Shown in pieces: positions 19,038 through 28,237 of a stretch of DNA of 64,000 bases; the stretch's first letter is position 1, and each line of letters starts with the position of its first letter. The notes below the pieces were generated by a model, which worked only from the letters and a program-made list of their open reading frames with translations, had not been told where the DNA came from and searched no databases. A program made the translations under genes and the position numbers. Source of the stretch: Bacillota bacterium (lineage in GTDB: Bacteria > Bacillota > Clostridia > Peptostreptococcales > Anaerovoracaceae); assembly GCA_029101005.1 (NCBI GenBank), contig JAQXQE010000017.1, positions 16,803 through 80,802 of the forward strand. Reading direction: 5' to 3'.

Positions 19038-22000
19038 ATTTCCTCAGGGATTACTGACAACTGAAGAACTTGTGCAGGCATCCGGGCTCAAAGTCAATGA
19101 TATTGATATTGAGCTCAAGGATGTCGCACTCGACAAGAAGAGCATGGTGTTGATTATCTACATCAGGCTCAATTTTGTGTTGAGCGCAAGATATGAGAAC
19201 ATCCTCAGAAGAAGAATCACTGATATGGTCGGACCAGTTAAGGACATTCGCTTTGACTATATGTACGACTTCCCTAAGCCAGCTGAGCACTCAGCACCAG
19301 CTCAGGAGAGTAGACCTCAGTGGAATGGTGGCGGCGGTGGCTACAGAAGAAAGCAGGATAATGTCAGAACTGGAGATGCGATAATCGGTCGTGACTTCAG
19401 CGATGCACCGATAGCTTACGATGCGGCGCTGGAGAAGGTAGGAAGCAAGGACGCCTGCGTCGTAGAAGGCGAACTTTTTGCAATGGAAGAGAAGCCTATC
19501 AGAAATGACAGAACTCTTCTTACTATCGCAATCGCAGATAAGTCGAGAACTCTTTGTGCGAAGGCATTCATGGACGAAGATGGCCTTGCGTACTTCAAAG
19601 AGAAGGTCAAGGATGGTGACAGAATCAGAATCAAGGGCAGCATGGAGTATGACACCTATGCGAATATGCCTGCGCTTATGATTAAGTCACTCAAGAAGGC
19701 TGAGGGCAAAGCTCAGAAAGAAGATAATTATCCTAATGGCCGCAGAGTTGAGCTTCATATTCACAGTAAGTTCAGTGATAATGATGGCTTCAACGAAGTA
19801 GCTGATATTGTTAAGACTGCTGCTCGCTGGGGACAGCCTGCAGTTGCAATTACTGATCACGGTGTAGTTCAGGGCTTCCCTGATGCGGCGAATGCAGCGA
19901 AGAAGCTCAAGAAGAGCAAGGATATCGACATCAAGGTAATCTTCGGACTGGAGGGATATCTTTTCCCTGACGAAGATGCGAAGAGAGAAGACGGCACGAT
20001 TGATATTAAGAAGCACGGTACATACCACATCATCCTTCTTGCTAAGAACAAGACTGGTCTTAAGAATCTGTACAAGCTTGTATCGTTCTCACACATAGAT
20101 TACTTCTACAGAAGACCGAGAATTCCTCGTTCGGTGCTCGAGGAGCATAGAGAGGGTCTGATTATCGGAAGTGCCTGCGAGGCGGGCGAGCTCTATCAGG
20201 CGATTAGACGTGGCGAGGATGAGGAGACGCTGCTTAAGATTGCGGATTTCTACGATTACCTCGAGATTCAGCCGCTTGCGAACAACCAGTTCCTCATCAA
20301 TGAGGGCTATGTCAATGACAGACAGGACCTCGTTGATAACAACCTCAAGATTCTTGAGCTTGCAGATAAGCTCGGTAAGCCTTGTGTTGCGACAACTGAC
20401 TCTCATTATCCTACACAGGATGCGGCTATCTACAGAAATATCATCATGAAGGGTATCGGATTCAAGGATACCGAGTCGGACAATCTCTATATGAGAACAA
20501 CTGAGGAGATGATGAAGGAGTTCTCGTACCTTGGGGACAGGGCTGAAGAGGTTGTAATCACAAATACAAATAAAATTGCAGATATGTGCGAGGTTTTCGA
20601 TCCAGTACCGGATAAGAAGTTCCCTCCTAAGATTGAGGGTGCCGAGGAGAAGCTTCGTAGCAGCTGCTATGAGAAGGCAAAGTCAATATATGGAGATCCT
20701 TTGCCAGAGGTAATCGAGGAGAGACTTGAGGCCGAGCTCGTCCCAATCATTCGAGAGGGATATGCCGTGATGTACGTTGCGGCTCAGCTGCTCGTAGCGA
20801 AGTCAATGTCAGATGGATACCTCGTAGGAAGCCGAGGTTCTGTTGGTTCATCATTTGCGGCGACAATGGCAGGAATTACTGAGGTTAACCCTCTTGATCC
20901 GCACTATGTCTGCCCTGAGTGCAAATACCTCGAATTCGGTGACCTCAACCAGTACGACTGCGGTTTCGATATGCCTGAGAAGAACTGCCCTAAGTGCGGT
21001 GCTAGACTTCACAAGGATGGACTGGCTATTCCTTTCGCGACCTTCCTTGGATTCAAGGGCGACAAGGAGCCTGATATCGACCTTAATTTCGCCGGTGAGT
21101 ATCAGCCAATCGCTCATAAGTACGTTGGAACTATCTTCGGAGAGAAGAATGTATATAAAGCGGGTACTGTAGCTACACTGCAGGATAAGACCGCATTCGG
21201 TTACGTTAAGCATTACTTTGATGAGAAGGGAATGAATCCATCGAAGTATGATATAGATTATCTGGTAAAAGGTTGTGTAGGCGTTAAGCGTACGACAGGC
21301 CAGCACCCAGGAGGTATCATCGTCGTGCCAGACGATCACGAGATCTACGAATTCTGTCCTGTTCAGAAGCCTGCCAATAAGGTGGATGTCGACGTAATCA
21401 CAACTCACTTCGACTACCATAAGATTGACCAGAACCTTCTTAAACTTGATATACTCGGACACGATGCTCCGCAGCTCCTGAGACATCTTCAGAACCTGAC
21501 AGGAGTGGAGCCGATGAGCATTCCTTTCGATGATCCTGAGACACTTAGCATCTTCACTTCACTTGATGCTCTCAAGATCAAGAATCCGGATTATCAGTTC
21601 ACTCACGGAACATATGCTATCCCTGAGTTCGGAACGAACTTCACACGAGGAATGCTTGACGATATCAAGCCTAAGACAGTATCTGCTCTCATCAAGATGT
21701 CAGGATTCTCACACGGAACTCTCGTATGGCAGGGTAATGGTCAGGATCTTCTTCTCAAGGATGAGAGACTTAAGGATGTAATCAAGGGCGAGGACATCAC
21801 AATCGATGACCTCATCTCAAGCCGAGACGATATCATGCGTTACCTGATTCTTCACGGCATTGATAAGAGTGAATCCTTCAAGATCATGGAGAAGGTAAGA
21901 AAGAACAAGGTTCTGACAGAAGAGGAGCTTGAGCTTATGAAGAGTCATGGAGTACCAGACTGGTATATCTGGTCATGTGAGACTCTGACTTATCTCTTCC

Positions 22001-22527
22001 CTCGTGCCCACGCATCGGCCTACGTAATGATGTCGATTCGTATGGCATGGTTCAAGATTAATCATCCAGCGGCATTCTATGCTGCATACTTCACATCTAA
22101 GGTTGATGACTTCGATGCTGAGGCAATCTACGGCGGATATGATGGAGTAATGGCTAAGATCAAGGAGATTCAGGAGCTCGGTAATGCTGCAACTGCGAAG
22201 CAGAGGACTACACTCATCGTTCTTGAGGTAATGTATGAGATGTTATCAAGAGGCTATGAATTCGCTGAGCCTGAGCTTGGAGTATCGCATCCAACTAACT
22301 TCATTGTTGTAGATGGTAAAGTTAAGCTTCCATTTATGGCAATTCAGGGTGTTGGAAGGACTGCTGCAGAGTCGATTGCTGAGGCATATAAGGAGAAGGA
22401 CTTCTTCACACTCGATGATGTGTGCCAGAGAACTAAGCTTTCGGCTAGCAATATCGAGGATCTGAAGCGCCACGGCATGTTCACAGAACTGCCAGAGTCA
22501 GCACAGATGAGCATTTTTGATTTCTAG
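19024..22527 (+). CDS. polC: DNA polymerase III PolC-type alpha subunit lacking the 3'-5' exonuclease domain (1167 aa)
   Basis: OB fold, PHP (ELHIHSKFSDNDGF...AITDHGVVQGFPDA), zinc finger (YVCPECKY...CPKCGARLH), GQHPGGIIVVP, C-terminal clamp-like motif QMSIFDF; no DxE exonuclease motif. Confidence 0.95.
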   Translation: MRMIKFPQGLLTTEELVQASGLKVNDIDIELKDVALDKKSMVLIIYIRLNFVLSARYENILRRRITDMVGPVKDIRFDYMYDFPKPAEHSAPAQESRPQWNGGGGGYRRKQDNVRTGDAIIGRDFSDAPIAYDAALEKVGSKDACVVEGELFAMEEKPIRNDRTLLTIAIADKSRTLCAKAFMDEDGLAYFKEKVKDGDRIRIKGSMEYDTYANMPALMIKSLKKAEGKAQKEDNYPNGRRVELHIHSKFSDNDGFNEVADIVKTAARWGQPAVAITDHGVVQGFPDAANAAKKLKKSKDIDIKVIFGLEGYLFPDEDAKREDGTIDIKKHGTYHIILLAKNKTGLKNLYKLVSFSHIDYFYRRPRIPRSVLEEHREGLIIGSACEAGELYQAIRRGEDEETLLKIADFYDYLEIQPLANNQFLINEGYVNDRQDLVDNNLKILELADKLGKPCVATTDSHYPTQDAAIYRNIIMKGIGFKDTESDNLYMRTTEEMMKEFSYLGDRAEEVVITNTNKIADMCEVFDPVPDKKFPPKIEGAEEKLRSSCYEKAKSIYGDPLPEVIEERLEAELVPIIREGYAVMYVAAQLLVAKSMSDGYLVGSRGSVGSSFAATMAGITEVNPLDPHYVCPECKYLEFGDLNQYDCGFDMPEKNCPKCGARLHKDGLAIPFATFLGFKGDKEPDIDLNFAGEYQPIAHKYVGTIFGEKNVYKAGTVATLQDKTAFGYVKHYFDEKGMNPSKYDIDYLVKGCVGVKRTTGQHPGGIIVVPDDHEIYEFCPVQKPANKVDVDVITTHFDYHKIDQNLLKLDILGHDAPQLLRHLQNLTGVEPMSIPFDDPETLSIFTSLDALKIKNPDYQFTHGTYAIPEFGTNFTRGMLDDIKPKTVSALIKMSGFSHGTLVWQGNGQDLLLKDERLKDVIKGEDITIDDLISSRDDIMRYLILHGIDKSESFKIMEKVRKNKVLTEEELELMKSHGVPDWYIWSCETLTYLFPRAHASAYVMMSIRMAWFKINHPAAFYAAYFTSKVDDFDAEAIYGGYDGVMAKIKEIQELGNAATAKQRTTLIVLEVMYEMLSRGYEFAEPELGVSHPTNFIVVDGKVKLPFMAIQGVGRTAAESIAEAYKEKDFFTLDDVCQRTKLSASNIEDLKRHGMFTELPESAQMSIFDF

Positions 22528-22553
22528 ATATATAACAATGGCAGGTAATTGAT

Positions 22554-23795
22554 ATGGAATTATATTTACCGATTATTCTTGATGGCGCTACTGGAAGCCA
22601 GCTCGCAAGATGCGGATATGACGGCAAGACCTGTGCAGAGAAGTGGACTGTAGATAATCCGGATTCTGTACTCTGGCTTCACGATGCATATGCGTCAGCT
22701 GGTTCGGATATTGTTTATGCACCGACATTCCAGGCAAATGAAGCAAAGCTTGCGGAGGCTGGTTATGCAGGCTTCACTGACGAATGCAACAAGATTCTTG
22801 TTGGCCTTTCAAAGAAGGCTGTTGATGGAAGATGCTATGTTGCAGGAGATATCTCGCCAATCGGCAAGTTCATCGAGCCACTCGGAGAATCAAGTTTTGA
22901 TGAGATTCACGACATATACCTCGGCCAGATTAAGGCTCAGGACGAGGCTGGTGTAGAACTCTTTGCTGTAGAGACGCAGATGACTGTTCCTGAGGCAAGA
23001 GCAGCTTTTCTCGCTGCAAGAAGCATAGGAGATAAGCCTATATTTGTCAGCTTTACAGTTAATGATGAAGGCAAGACTCTGACTGGAACGGATATCACTG
23101 CTGCGCTCGTAATCTTCCAGGCTATGGGAGCTGCGGCATTTGGAATTAACTGCTCAGCAGGACCAGATATGGTTCTTAAGCAGATTAAGAGATTAGCTGA
23201 ACTCAATGAGATTCCTCTGATTGCTAAACCTAACGCAGGTCTTCCGGAGATCATTGATGGCAAGACTGTATATAATTGTCCACCTGAAGAATTTGCTTCA
23301 TTCGTTCCAGAACTCGCTGCTAATGGAGTTGGAATCTTCGGCGGATGCTGCGGAACTACTGAAGACCACATTGCTGCACTATATAAAGTAACTAGAGATA
23401 TCGAGATTAAGAATCCTATTCTCGTTGAAGACAGATTCCCAGGCATGCTTGTAGGAGCTACTGAGAAGAAGGTATGGATGCTTCCAGAGGGAAGTGTATG
23501 TGAATACTGGCTCGATTGCGATGCATCAATTGAGACAAAGCTCGATGATGCCCTTGAAGCTAAGACTGAGGTTCTCGGAATCAGAATTGCTGATGAGGCA
23601 TCACTTGCAATCTTCGAGAAGATTCAGGGTTTAATCAGTCTGCCACTCTGCATCGAGGCTGATGATGCAGCTGTTCTCGATAGAGCACTTAGACTCTATC
23701 AGGGAATTGCTATGTACAGAAGCGCACTCGATGAGGTAACAGCATCAGAGATTGCGAACTTGTACGGAGCAATCAGAGAGGGGGACAGAAGATGA
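22554..23795 (+). CDS. Homocysteine S-methyltransferase domain protein
   Basis: LDGATGSQLARCGYDGKTCAEKWTVDNPD..., IFGGCCGTTEDHIAAL zinc-binding CC motif; extra ~120 aa C-terminal region. Confidence 0.88.
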   Translation: MELYLPIILDGATGSQLARCGYDGKTCAEKWTVDNPDSVLWLHDAYASAGSDIVYAPTFQANEAKLAEAGYAGFTDECNKILVGLSKKAVDGRCYVAGDISPIGKFIEPLGESSFDEIHDIYLGQIKAQDEAGVELFAVETQMTVPEARAAFLAARSIGDKPIFVSFTVNDEGKTLTGTDITAALVIFQAMGAAAFGINCSAGPDMVLKQIKRLAELNEIPLIAKPNAGLPEIIDGKTVYNCPPEEFASFVPELAANGVGIFGGCCGTTEDHIAALYKVTRDIEIKNPILVEDRFPGMLVGATEKKVWMLPEGSVCEYWLDCDASIETKLDDALEAKTEVLGIRIADEASLAIFEKIQGLISLPLCIEADDAAVLDRALRLYQGIAMYRSALDEVTASEIANLYGAIREGDRR

Positions 23796-25507
23796 AGCCA
23801 GCAGAATTATTTCTCGAGACAATAAAGAAAGGCGGCAAGCCTGAGAGACAGCTCAAACAGTATGAAGCTCTCGGTTTCGTCGGTAATGACCCAATTAACC
23901 TCTACCTCAGAGAGAATGAAGGTCCTGGTAAGGAAGGTGAGGACAAGTGGGGTGTGTATATCATCTATCCTGAAGATGCCCCTGGTAAAACTCCGTATAT
24001 CACGGAGGAGAACAAGGTTCTCAAGGATATCACAAGATGGCGTGACTATGTTCATCTGCCGGACATAGAGACTGCGGCCCTTGGCGACTGGGATGCTCCA
24101 AGAGCTAAGGCTGAAGCAATCAGAGCAGAGGGCAAACTCGCAACTGTTCTGATGGGAACAGGTATCTTCGAGCAGGTTCACTTCCTCATGGGATTCGAGG
24201 ATGCACTTACTGCGCTTATCGAGCATCCAGATGAGATGCACGAACTTATTGAGTGCATAACTGAATACAGAATCAGATATGCTGTGCATATATGTGATAA
24301 GCTTCACCCAGACGTTATTCTCTCGCATGATGACTGGGGAACTAAGAATGCTCTCTTTATGAAACCTGAGATATGGAGGGAATTCTTCAAGGAACCATAC
24401 AGAAGATTCTATGAGGCCATTCGTTCGCGCGATGTAATCGCAATTCACCATGCTGATTCATATCTAGTTCCTATTGTTGAGGATATGGTAGAGATAGGAA
24501 TTCAGGTATGGCAGGGCGTGCTTCCAGAGAACAATGTGCCTAAGCTTCTAAGACAGCTCGATGGTAGAATGGCTCTTATGGGAGGCATCGGCGCCGTTAT
24601 CGACAGATCAGATGTCAAGGAAGATGAAGCAAGAAGATATATCAAGTCAGTTCTCATTGAGTGCTGCAGATACAGCAATTTCATCCCTTGCATCACATAC
24701 GGTGGTCCTGGAACAGTATTCAAATTCGTAGATGGATATATCAACGATGAGATAGATAAGTATAATAATAGGCTCCACATAAGATTCGACCTCGGAAAGC
24801 CAGAAACATCAGCTGATACTTCAAAGATTCTAGGTGTTCAAGCAGAGGCCGACGAAGAAGAGTCTGGAGATATCCTATTTGAGATTGCAAAAGCAGTCGA
24901 GAAGGGACAGGCTTCTAAAGTGGTTAAGCTTCTCGAAAGCGAGGAAGCTAGCGCGCTCGAACCAAAACAGATTCTCGATGAGGCATTGATTGTTGCTATG
25001 AATAAAGTTGGCGAGGACTTCTCTGATGGCGAGGTATTCGTTCCCGAGATGCTACTCGCAGCAAAGGCTATGCAGGCTGCACTTGAGATTCTGAGACCAA
25101 AGATGGTCGATGACAATGCGGAGTCTCTTGGTAAGGCTTGTATTGGAACTGTCAAAGGCGATCTTCACGATATCGGCAAGAACTTAGTTAAGGTAATGAT
25201 GGAAGGATCCGGTATCGAGGTAATCGATCTTGGAACTGATGTATCTGCAGAGAAGTTCGTTCAGACAGTAAAGGATGAGGGCTGCGATATCATCTGCTGC
25301 TCATCACTTCTCACAACAACAGTATGGGAGATGAAGAATGTTGTAGATGCCTGCAAGGATGCGGGAATCAGAGACGATGTTCTCATTATGATAGGCGGTG
25401 CACCTGTTACTCAGCATTTCTGCGAAGAGATTGGAGCAGATATCTACTCGGTGGATGCTGGACAAGCAGCAAAGAAAGCCGTAGAGGTACTCAAGCAGAG
25501 AGCGTAA
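23792..25507 (+). CDS. Uroporphyrinogen decarboxylase-like (MtaA/MtbA-type) methyltransferase fused to a corrinoid-binding protein
   Basis: N-terminal URO-D/methyltransferase region (HDDWGTKNALFMKPEIWREFFKEPYRRFYEAI); C-terminal B12 cap and Rossmann region with GTVKGDLHDIGKNLV (DxHxxG). Confidence 0.85.
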   Translation: MKPAELFLETIKKGGKPERQLKQYEALGFVGNDPINLYLRENEGPGKEGEDKWGVYIIYPEDAPGKTPYITEENKVLKDITRWRDYVHLPDIETAALGDWDAPRAKAEAIRAEGKLATVLMGTGIFEQVHFLMGFEDALTALIEHPDEMHELIECITEYRIRYAVHICDKLHPDVILSHDDWGTKNALFMKPEIWREFFKEPYRRFYEAIRSRDVIAIHHADSYLVPIVEDMVEIGIQVWQGVLPENNVPKLLRQLDGRMALMGGIGAVIDRSDVKEDEARRYIKSVLIECCRYSNFIPCITYGGPGTVFKFVDGYINDEIDKYNNRLHIRFDLGKPETSADTSKILGVQAEADEEESGDILFEIAKAVEKGQASKVVKLLESEEASALEPKQILDEALIVAMNKVGEDFSDGEVFVPEMLLAAKAMQAALEILRPKMVDDNAESLGKACIGTVKGDLHDIGKNLVKVMMEGSGIEVIDLGTDVSAEKFVQTVKDEGCDIICCSSLLTTTVWEMKNVVDACKDAGIRDDVLIMIGGAPVTQHFCEEIGADIYSVDAGQAAKKAVEVLKQRA

Positions 25508-25516
25508 CGCATAAGC

Positions 25517-25550
25517 AAGAACTCGCTTCGGCGAGTTCTTTTATATTTTT
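25517..25550 (+). terminator. Rho-independent terminator
   Basis: aagaactcgc-ttcg-gcgagttctttt. Confidence 0.9.
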
Positions 25551-25571
25551 CCAAAAAAGTATTGCATTATT

Positions 25572-25611
25572 ATGAACATATGATAATATATTCATATGAA
25601 TAAACGTTCAT
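25572..25611 (+). promoter_or_regulatory. Candidate ArsR/SmtB-type operator
   Basis: Perfect palindrome TATTCATATGAATA (25589-25602) nested between ATGAAC and GTTCAT half sites, directly upstream of an ArsR-family gene. Confidence 0.65.
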
Positions 25612-25640
25612 TTGTTGTTTGAAGGAGAAAGGACAGTTAT

Positions 25641-25961
25641 ATGCCTTACGACAAGACAGACGTATTAATCAGAGATATCGGCGAGGAGGAGCTGCTCGAT
25701 CTGGCGGAGCTCTTTAAGATGTTCTCGGATTCGACTCGAATCAAGATTCTGTATGACCTCTTTGATGGGGAGAAGAATGTCGGTGAGATTTGTGAGGATA
25801 TCGAGATGAACCAATCGGCAGTATCGCATCAGCTTAAGCTTCTGAAGTCGTCCAAACTTGTTACAAGCAGAAGAGAAGGCAAGGCAGTAATCTACTCGCT
25901 GGCTGATGATCACGTTAAGACTATTATTGCGATGGGCAAAGAGCACATCGAAGAAGATTAA
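25641..25961 (+). CDS. ArsR/SmtB-family metalloregulator
   Basis: LAELFKMFSDSTRIKILYDLFDGEKNVGEICEDIEMNQSAVSHQLKLLKSSKLVTSRREGKAVIYSLADDHV. Confidence 0.93.
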   Translation: MPYDKTDVLIRDIGEEELLDLAELFKMFSDSTRIKILYDLFDGEKNVGEICEDIEMNQSAVSHQLKLLKSSKLVTSRREGKAVIYSLADDHVKTIIAMGKEHIEED

Positions 25962-25974
25962 GGAGGGCCTTACA

Positions 25975-26193
25975 ATGAAGAAGAAATTTAAGCTTGAGAA
26001 CCTTGATTGCGCACACTGCGCTCAGAAGATGGAAGACGCTATCAACGCACTGCCAGATGTTGAGGAGGCTTCAGTAAGTTTCATGACACAGAAGCTCACA
26101 ATCGTTGCAGACGAGGATAAGATGGAAGCAGTTATCGAGCAGGCTGTTGCTGAGATTGCAAAGGTTGAGCCTGATTGCGTAGTTGTTAGATAA
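25975..26193 (+). CDS. Stand-alone heavy-metal-associated (HMA) domain protein
   Basis: MKKKFKLENLDCAHCAQKMEDAINALPDVEEASVSF; start moved to the ATG at 25975 (RBS aaggaggg). Confidence 0.88.
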   Translation: MKKKFKLENLDCAHCAQKMEDAINALPDVEEASVSFMTQKLTIVADEDKMEAVIEQAVAEIAKVEPDCVVVR

Positions 26194-26205
26194 AAGGATA
26201 TTGCT

Positions 26206-28107
26206 ATGAAACAGAAGTTAACGGCTAAGCAGCAGAAGTCTCTTCGCGAGATTATTATCGCAGGCGTGCTACTTGCGATTCTTATGGTCGTTGAGCACAC
26301 TGAGTCTATTCCGCTTTTTAATGAACATTCATGGACTATGCTTCTTGCATGTCTGGTGCCATATCTGCTCGTTGGAAGGGATGTCGTGAGACTCTGTATC
26401 AAGGGTATTCTCAACAGACAGCTTCTTGATGAGAGATTCCTGATGACAATTGCGACTATCGGTGCTTTTGCAACTGAGGAGTACTGCGAGGCTGTAGCAG
26501 TAATGCTTTTCTACCAGGTGGGAGAGTTCTTCCAGAGCTATGCTGTAGGTAAGTCAAGAGAGTCAATTCAGCAGCTTCTCACTATTGCTCCTGAGTATGC
26601 GAATGTAATCGCAGAAGACGGAAGTGTTGAGACTGTTGACCCGGACGATGTAGAGATTGGAGATGTACTTCTTGTTAAGCCTGGCGAGAAGATTCCAGTT
26701 GATGGAACTGTAATCGAAGGAAGTGGACTTATCAATACTTCGGCACTGACTGGTGAGTCAATGCCAAGAGAGGTTCAAGTGGGAGATGCAATCATCTCTG
26801 GCTGTGTCAACGGTGAGAGTCTTCTCAAGGTGAGAGCTGATAAGCTCTACGATGATTCAACTGTAGCACAGATTCTCGAGCTCGTTGAAAACGCGGCAAC
26901 TAAGAAGTCTAAGACTGAGTCATTTATCACTAGATTCGCGAGATATTACACACCAATCGTTGTAGCTGGTGCAGCTATTCTCGCATTCATACCACCGATC
27001 TTCTTTGGTGAATTTACAAAGTGGATGCTCAGAGCATGCACATTCCTCGTAATCTCATGCCCATGTGCACTCGTTATCTCGGTTCCGCTTGCTTTCTTCG
27101 GAGGTATTGGAGCGGCTTCGAAAGCAGGTGTGCTTGTAAAGGGTTCGAACTATCTTGAGATGATGGCTAATCTTGATACCATCGTATCTGACAAGACTGG
27201 AACTCTTACTCAGGGAAAGTTCAAGGTAAGTGCTGTTAATCCAGCTGCTGATTTCGACAAGGATTCCCTTATGAGGTATGCTGCAGCAGTTGAGCAGACT
27301 TCAACTCATCCTATTGCTGTATCAATCTGTGAGGCATATAAGGATGAGATTGATCCAACAGCTCTTGCAGCTGTTGAGAACCTTGCAGGCAGAGGTATTA
27401 CTGCTAATTTCGAGGGTAGAAAGCTTGCTGTCGGCAATATGAAGCTTATGAATGAGCTTGGTGTTGCAGTGGCAGAAGATGCTGTTATCAGAAGTGGAAC
27501 CTGTGTATATATTGCAGTTGACGGTGTTTACGTTGGAAGCATTGAGGTAGCTGATGCTCCTAAGAGCGAGGCGGTAAGGGCAATCACTGATATCAGAGCT
27601 GAGCATGTTAAGAATATTGTGATGCTGACTGGTGATGCTGAGGATACAGCTAAGAAGGTTGCTGCTGAGCTCGGAATCACTGAGTACAGAGCGGAGCTTC
27701 TTCCACAGGATAAAGTATCGGTTGTTGAAGAACTTCTCGAGAAGGTGGGAGTTGCCGGCAAAGGCAAACTTGCTTTTATCGGTGACGGAATCAACGATGC
27801 GCCTGTGCTCACTAGAGCGGATGTAGGCATTGCTATGGGATCTCTCGGATCTGATGCGGCTATCGAGGCGGCTGATATCGTTATTATGGATGACAATCTT
27901 GAGAGAATTCCAACTATCATCAGAATCGCCAGAAAGACTATCGGAATCTCTAAGGCGAATATCGCTTTCGCACTCGCTGTTAAGATTGCCTGTCTCGTAC
28001 TTGGTGCTGCGGGCATCGTAGGAATGTGGGGCGCTGTATTTGCGGACGTTGGAGTTGCTTTCATCTGCATACTGAATTCGATGAGAACCCTTGCAAAAAA
28101 CGCTTAA
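26206..28107 (+). CDS. P1B-type heavy-metal ATPase (Zn/Cd/Pb-like)
   Basis: FLVISCPCALVISVPLAFFGG (CPC), SDKTGTLTQG, TGDAEDTAKKVA, GDGINDAPVL, DVGVAFICILNSMR. Confidence 0.93.
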   Translation: MKQKLTAKQQKSLREIIIAGVLLAILMVVEHTESIPLFNEHSWTMLLACLVPYLLVGRDVVRLCIKGILNRQLLDERFLMTIATIGAFATEEYCEAVAVMLFYQVGEFFQSYAVGKSRESIQQLLTIAPEYANVIAEDGSVETVDPDDVEIGDVLLVKPGEKIPVDGTVIEGSGLINTSALTGESMPREVQVGDAIISGCVNGESLLKVRADKLYDDSTVAQILELVENAATKKSKTESFITRFARYYTPIVVAGAAILAFIPPIFFGEFTKWMLRACTFLVISCPCALVISVPLAFFGGIGAASKAGVLVKGSNYLEMMANLDTIVSDKTGTLTQGKFKVSAVNPAADFDKDSLMRYAAAVEQTSTHPIAVSICEAYKDEIDPTALAAVENLAGRGITANFEGRKLAVGNMKLMNELGVAVAEDAVIRSGTCVYIAVDGVYVGSIEVADAPKSEAVRAITDIRAEHVKNIVMLTGDAEDTAKKVAAELGITEYRAELLPQDKVSVVEELLEKVGVAGKGKLAFIGDGINDAPVLTRADVGIAMGSLGSDAAIEAADIVIMDDNLERIPTIIRIARKTIGISKANIAFALAVKIACLVLGAAGIVGMWGAVFADVGVAFICILNSMRTLAKNA

Positions 28108-28134
28108 ATATAGGCATATCAAGGGATTTGGGGC

Positions 28135-28163
28135 TTGAATTCAAGTGAATATGGTGCTATTAT
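28135..28163 (+). promoter_or_regulatory. Promoter of the rimP-nusA-infB operon
   Basis: TTGAAT - 17 nt - TATTAT. Confidence 0.7.
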
Positions 28164-28237
28164 TATTACATACGTTAAAGCAAGGAAGAGTGGGGAAACC
28201 CACTCTTTCACTTATGTTCGGACAAATTGGAGGCAAG

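Noticed and set aside
20851-21486. 211-aa minus-strand ORF
   Set aside because: Antisense to polC; no motif; the plus-strand reading is clearly the gene.
23807-24451. 214-aa minus-strand ORF
   Set aside because: Antisense to the URO-D/corrinoid gene; composition is unlike genuine genes in the window.
27322-28122. 266-aa minus-strand ORF
   Set aside because: Lies antisense to the P1B ATPase with no recognisable domains; long antisense frames here are by-products of codon bias.
28145-28237. N-terminal extension of the RimP ORF
   Set aside because: Covers the promoter -10 and leader hairpin; RimP homology starts at the ATG 28238, preceded by ttggaggcaag.
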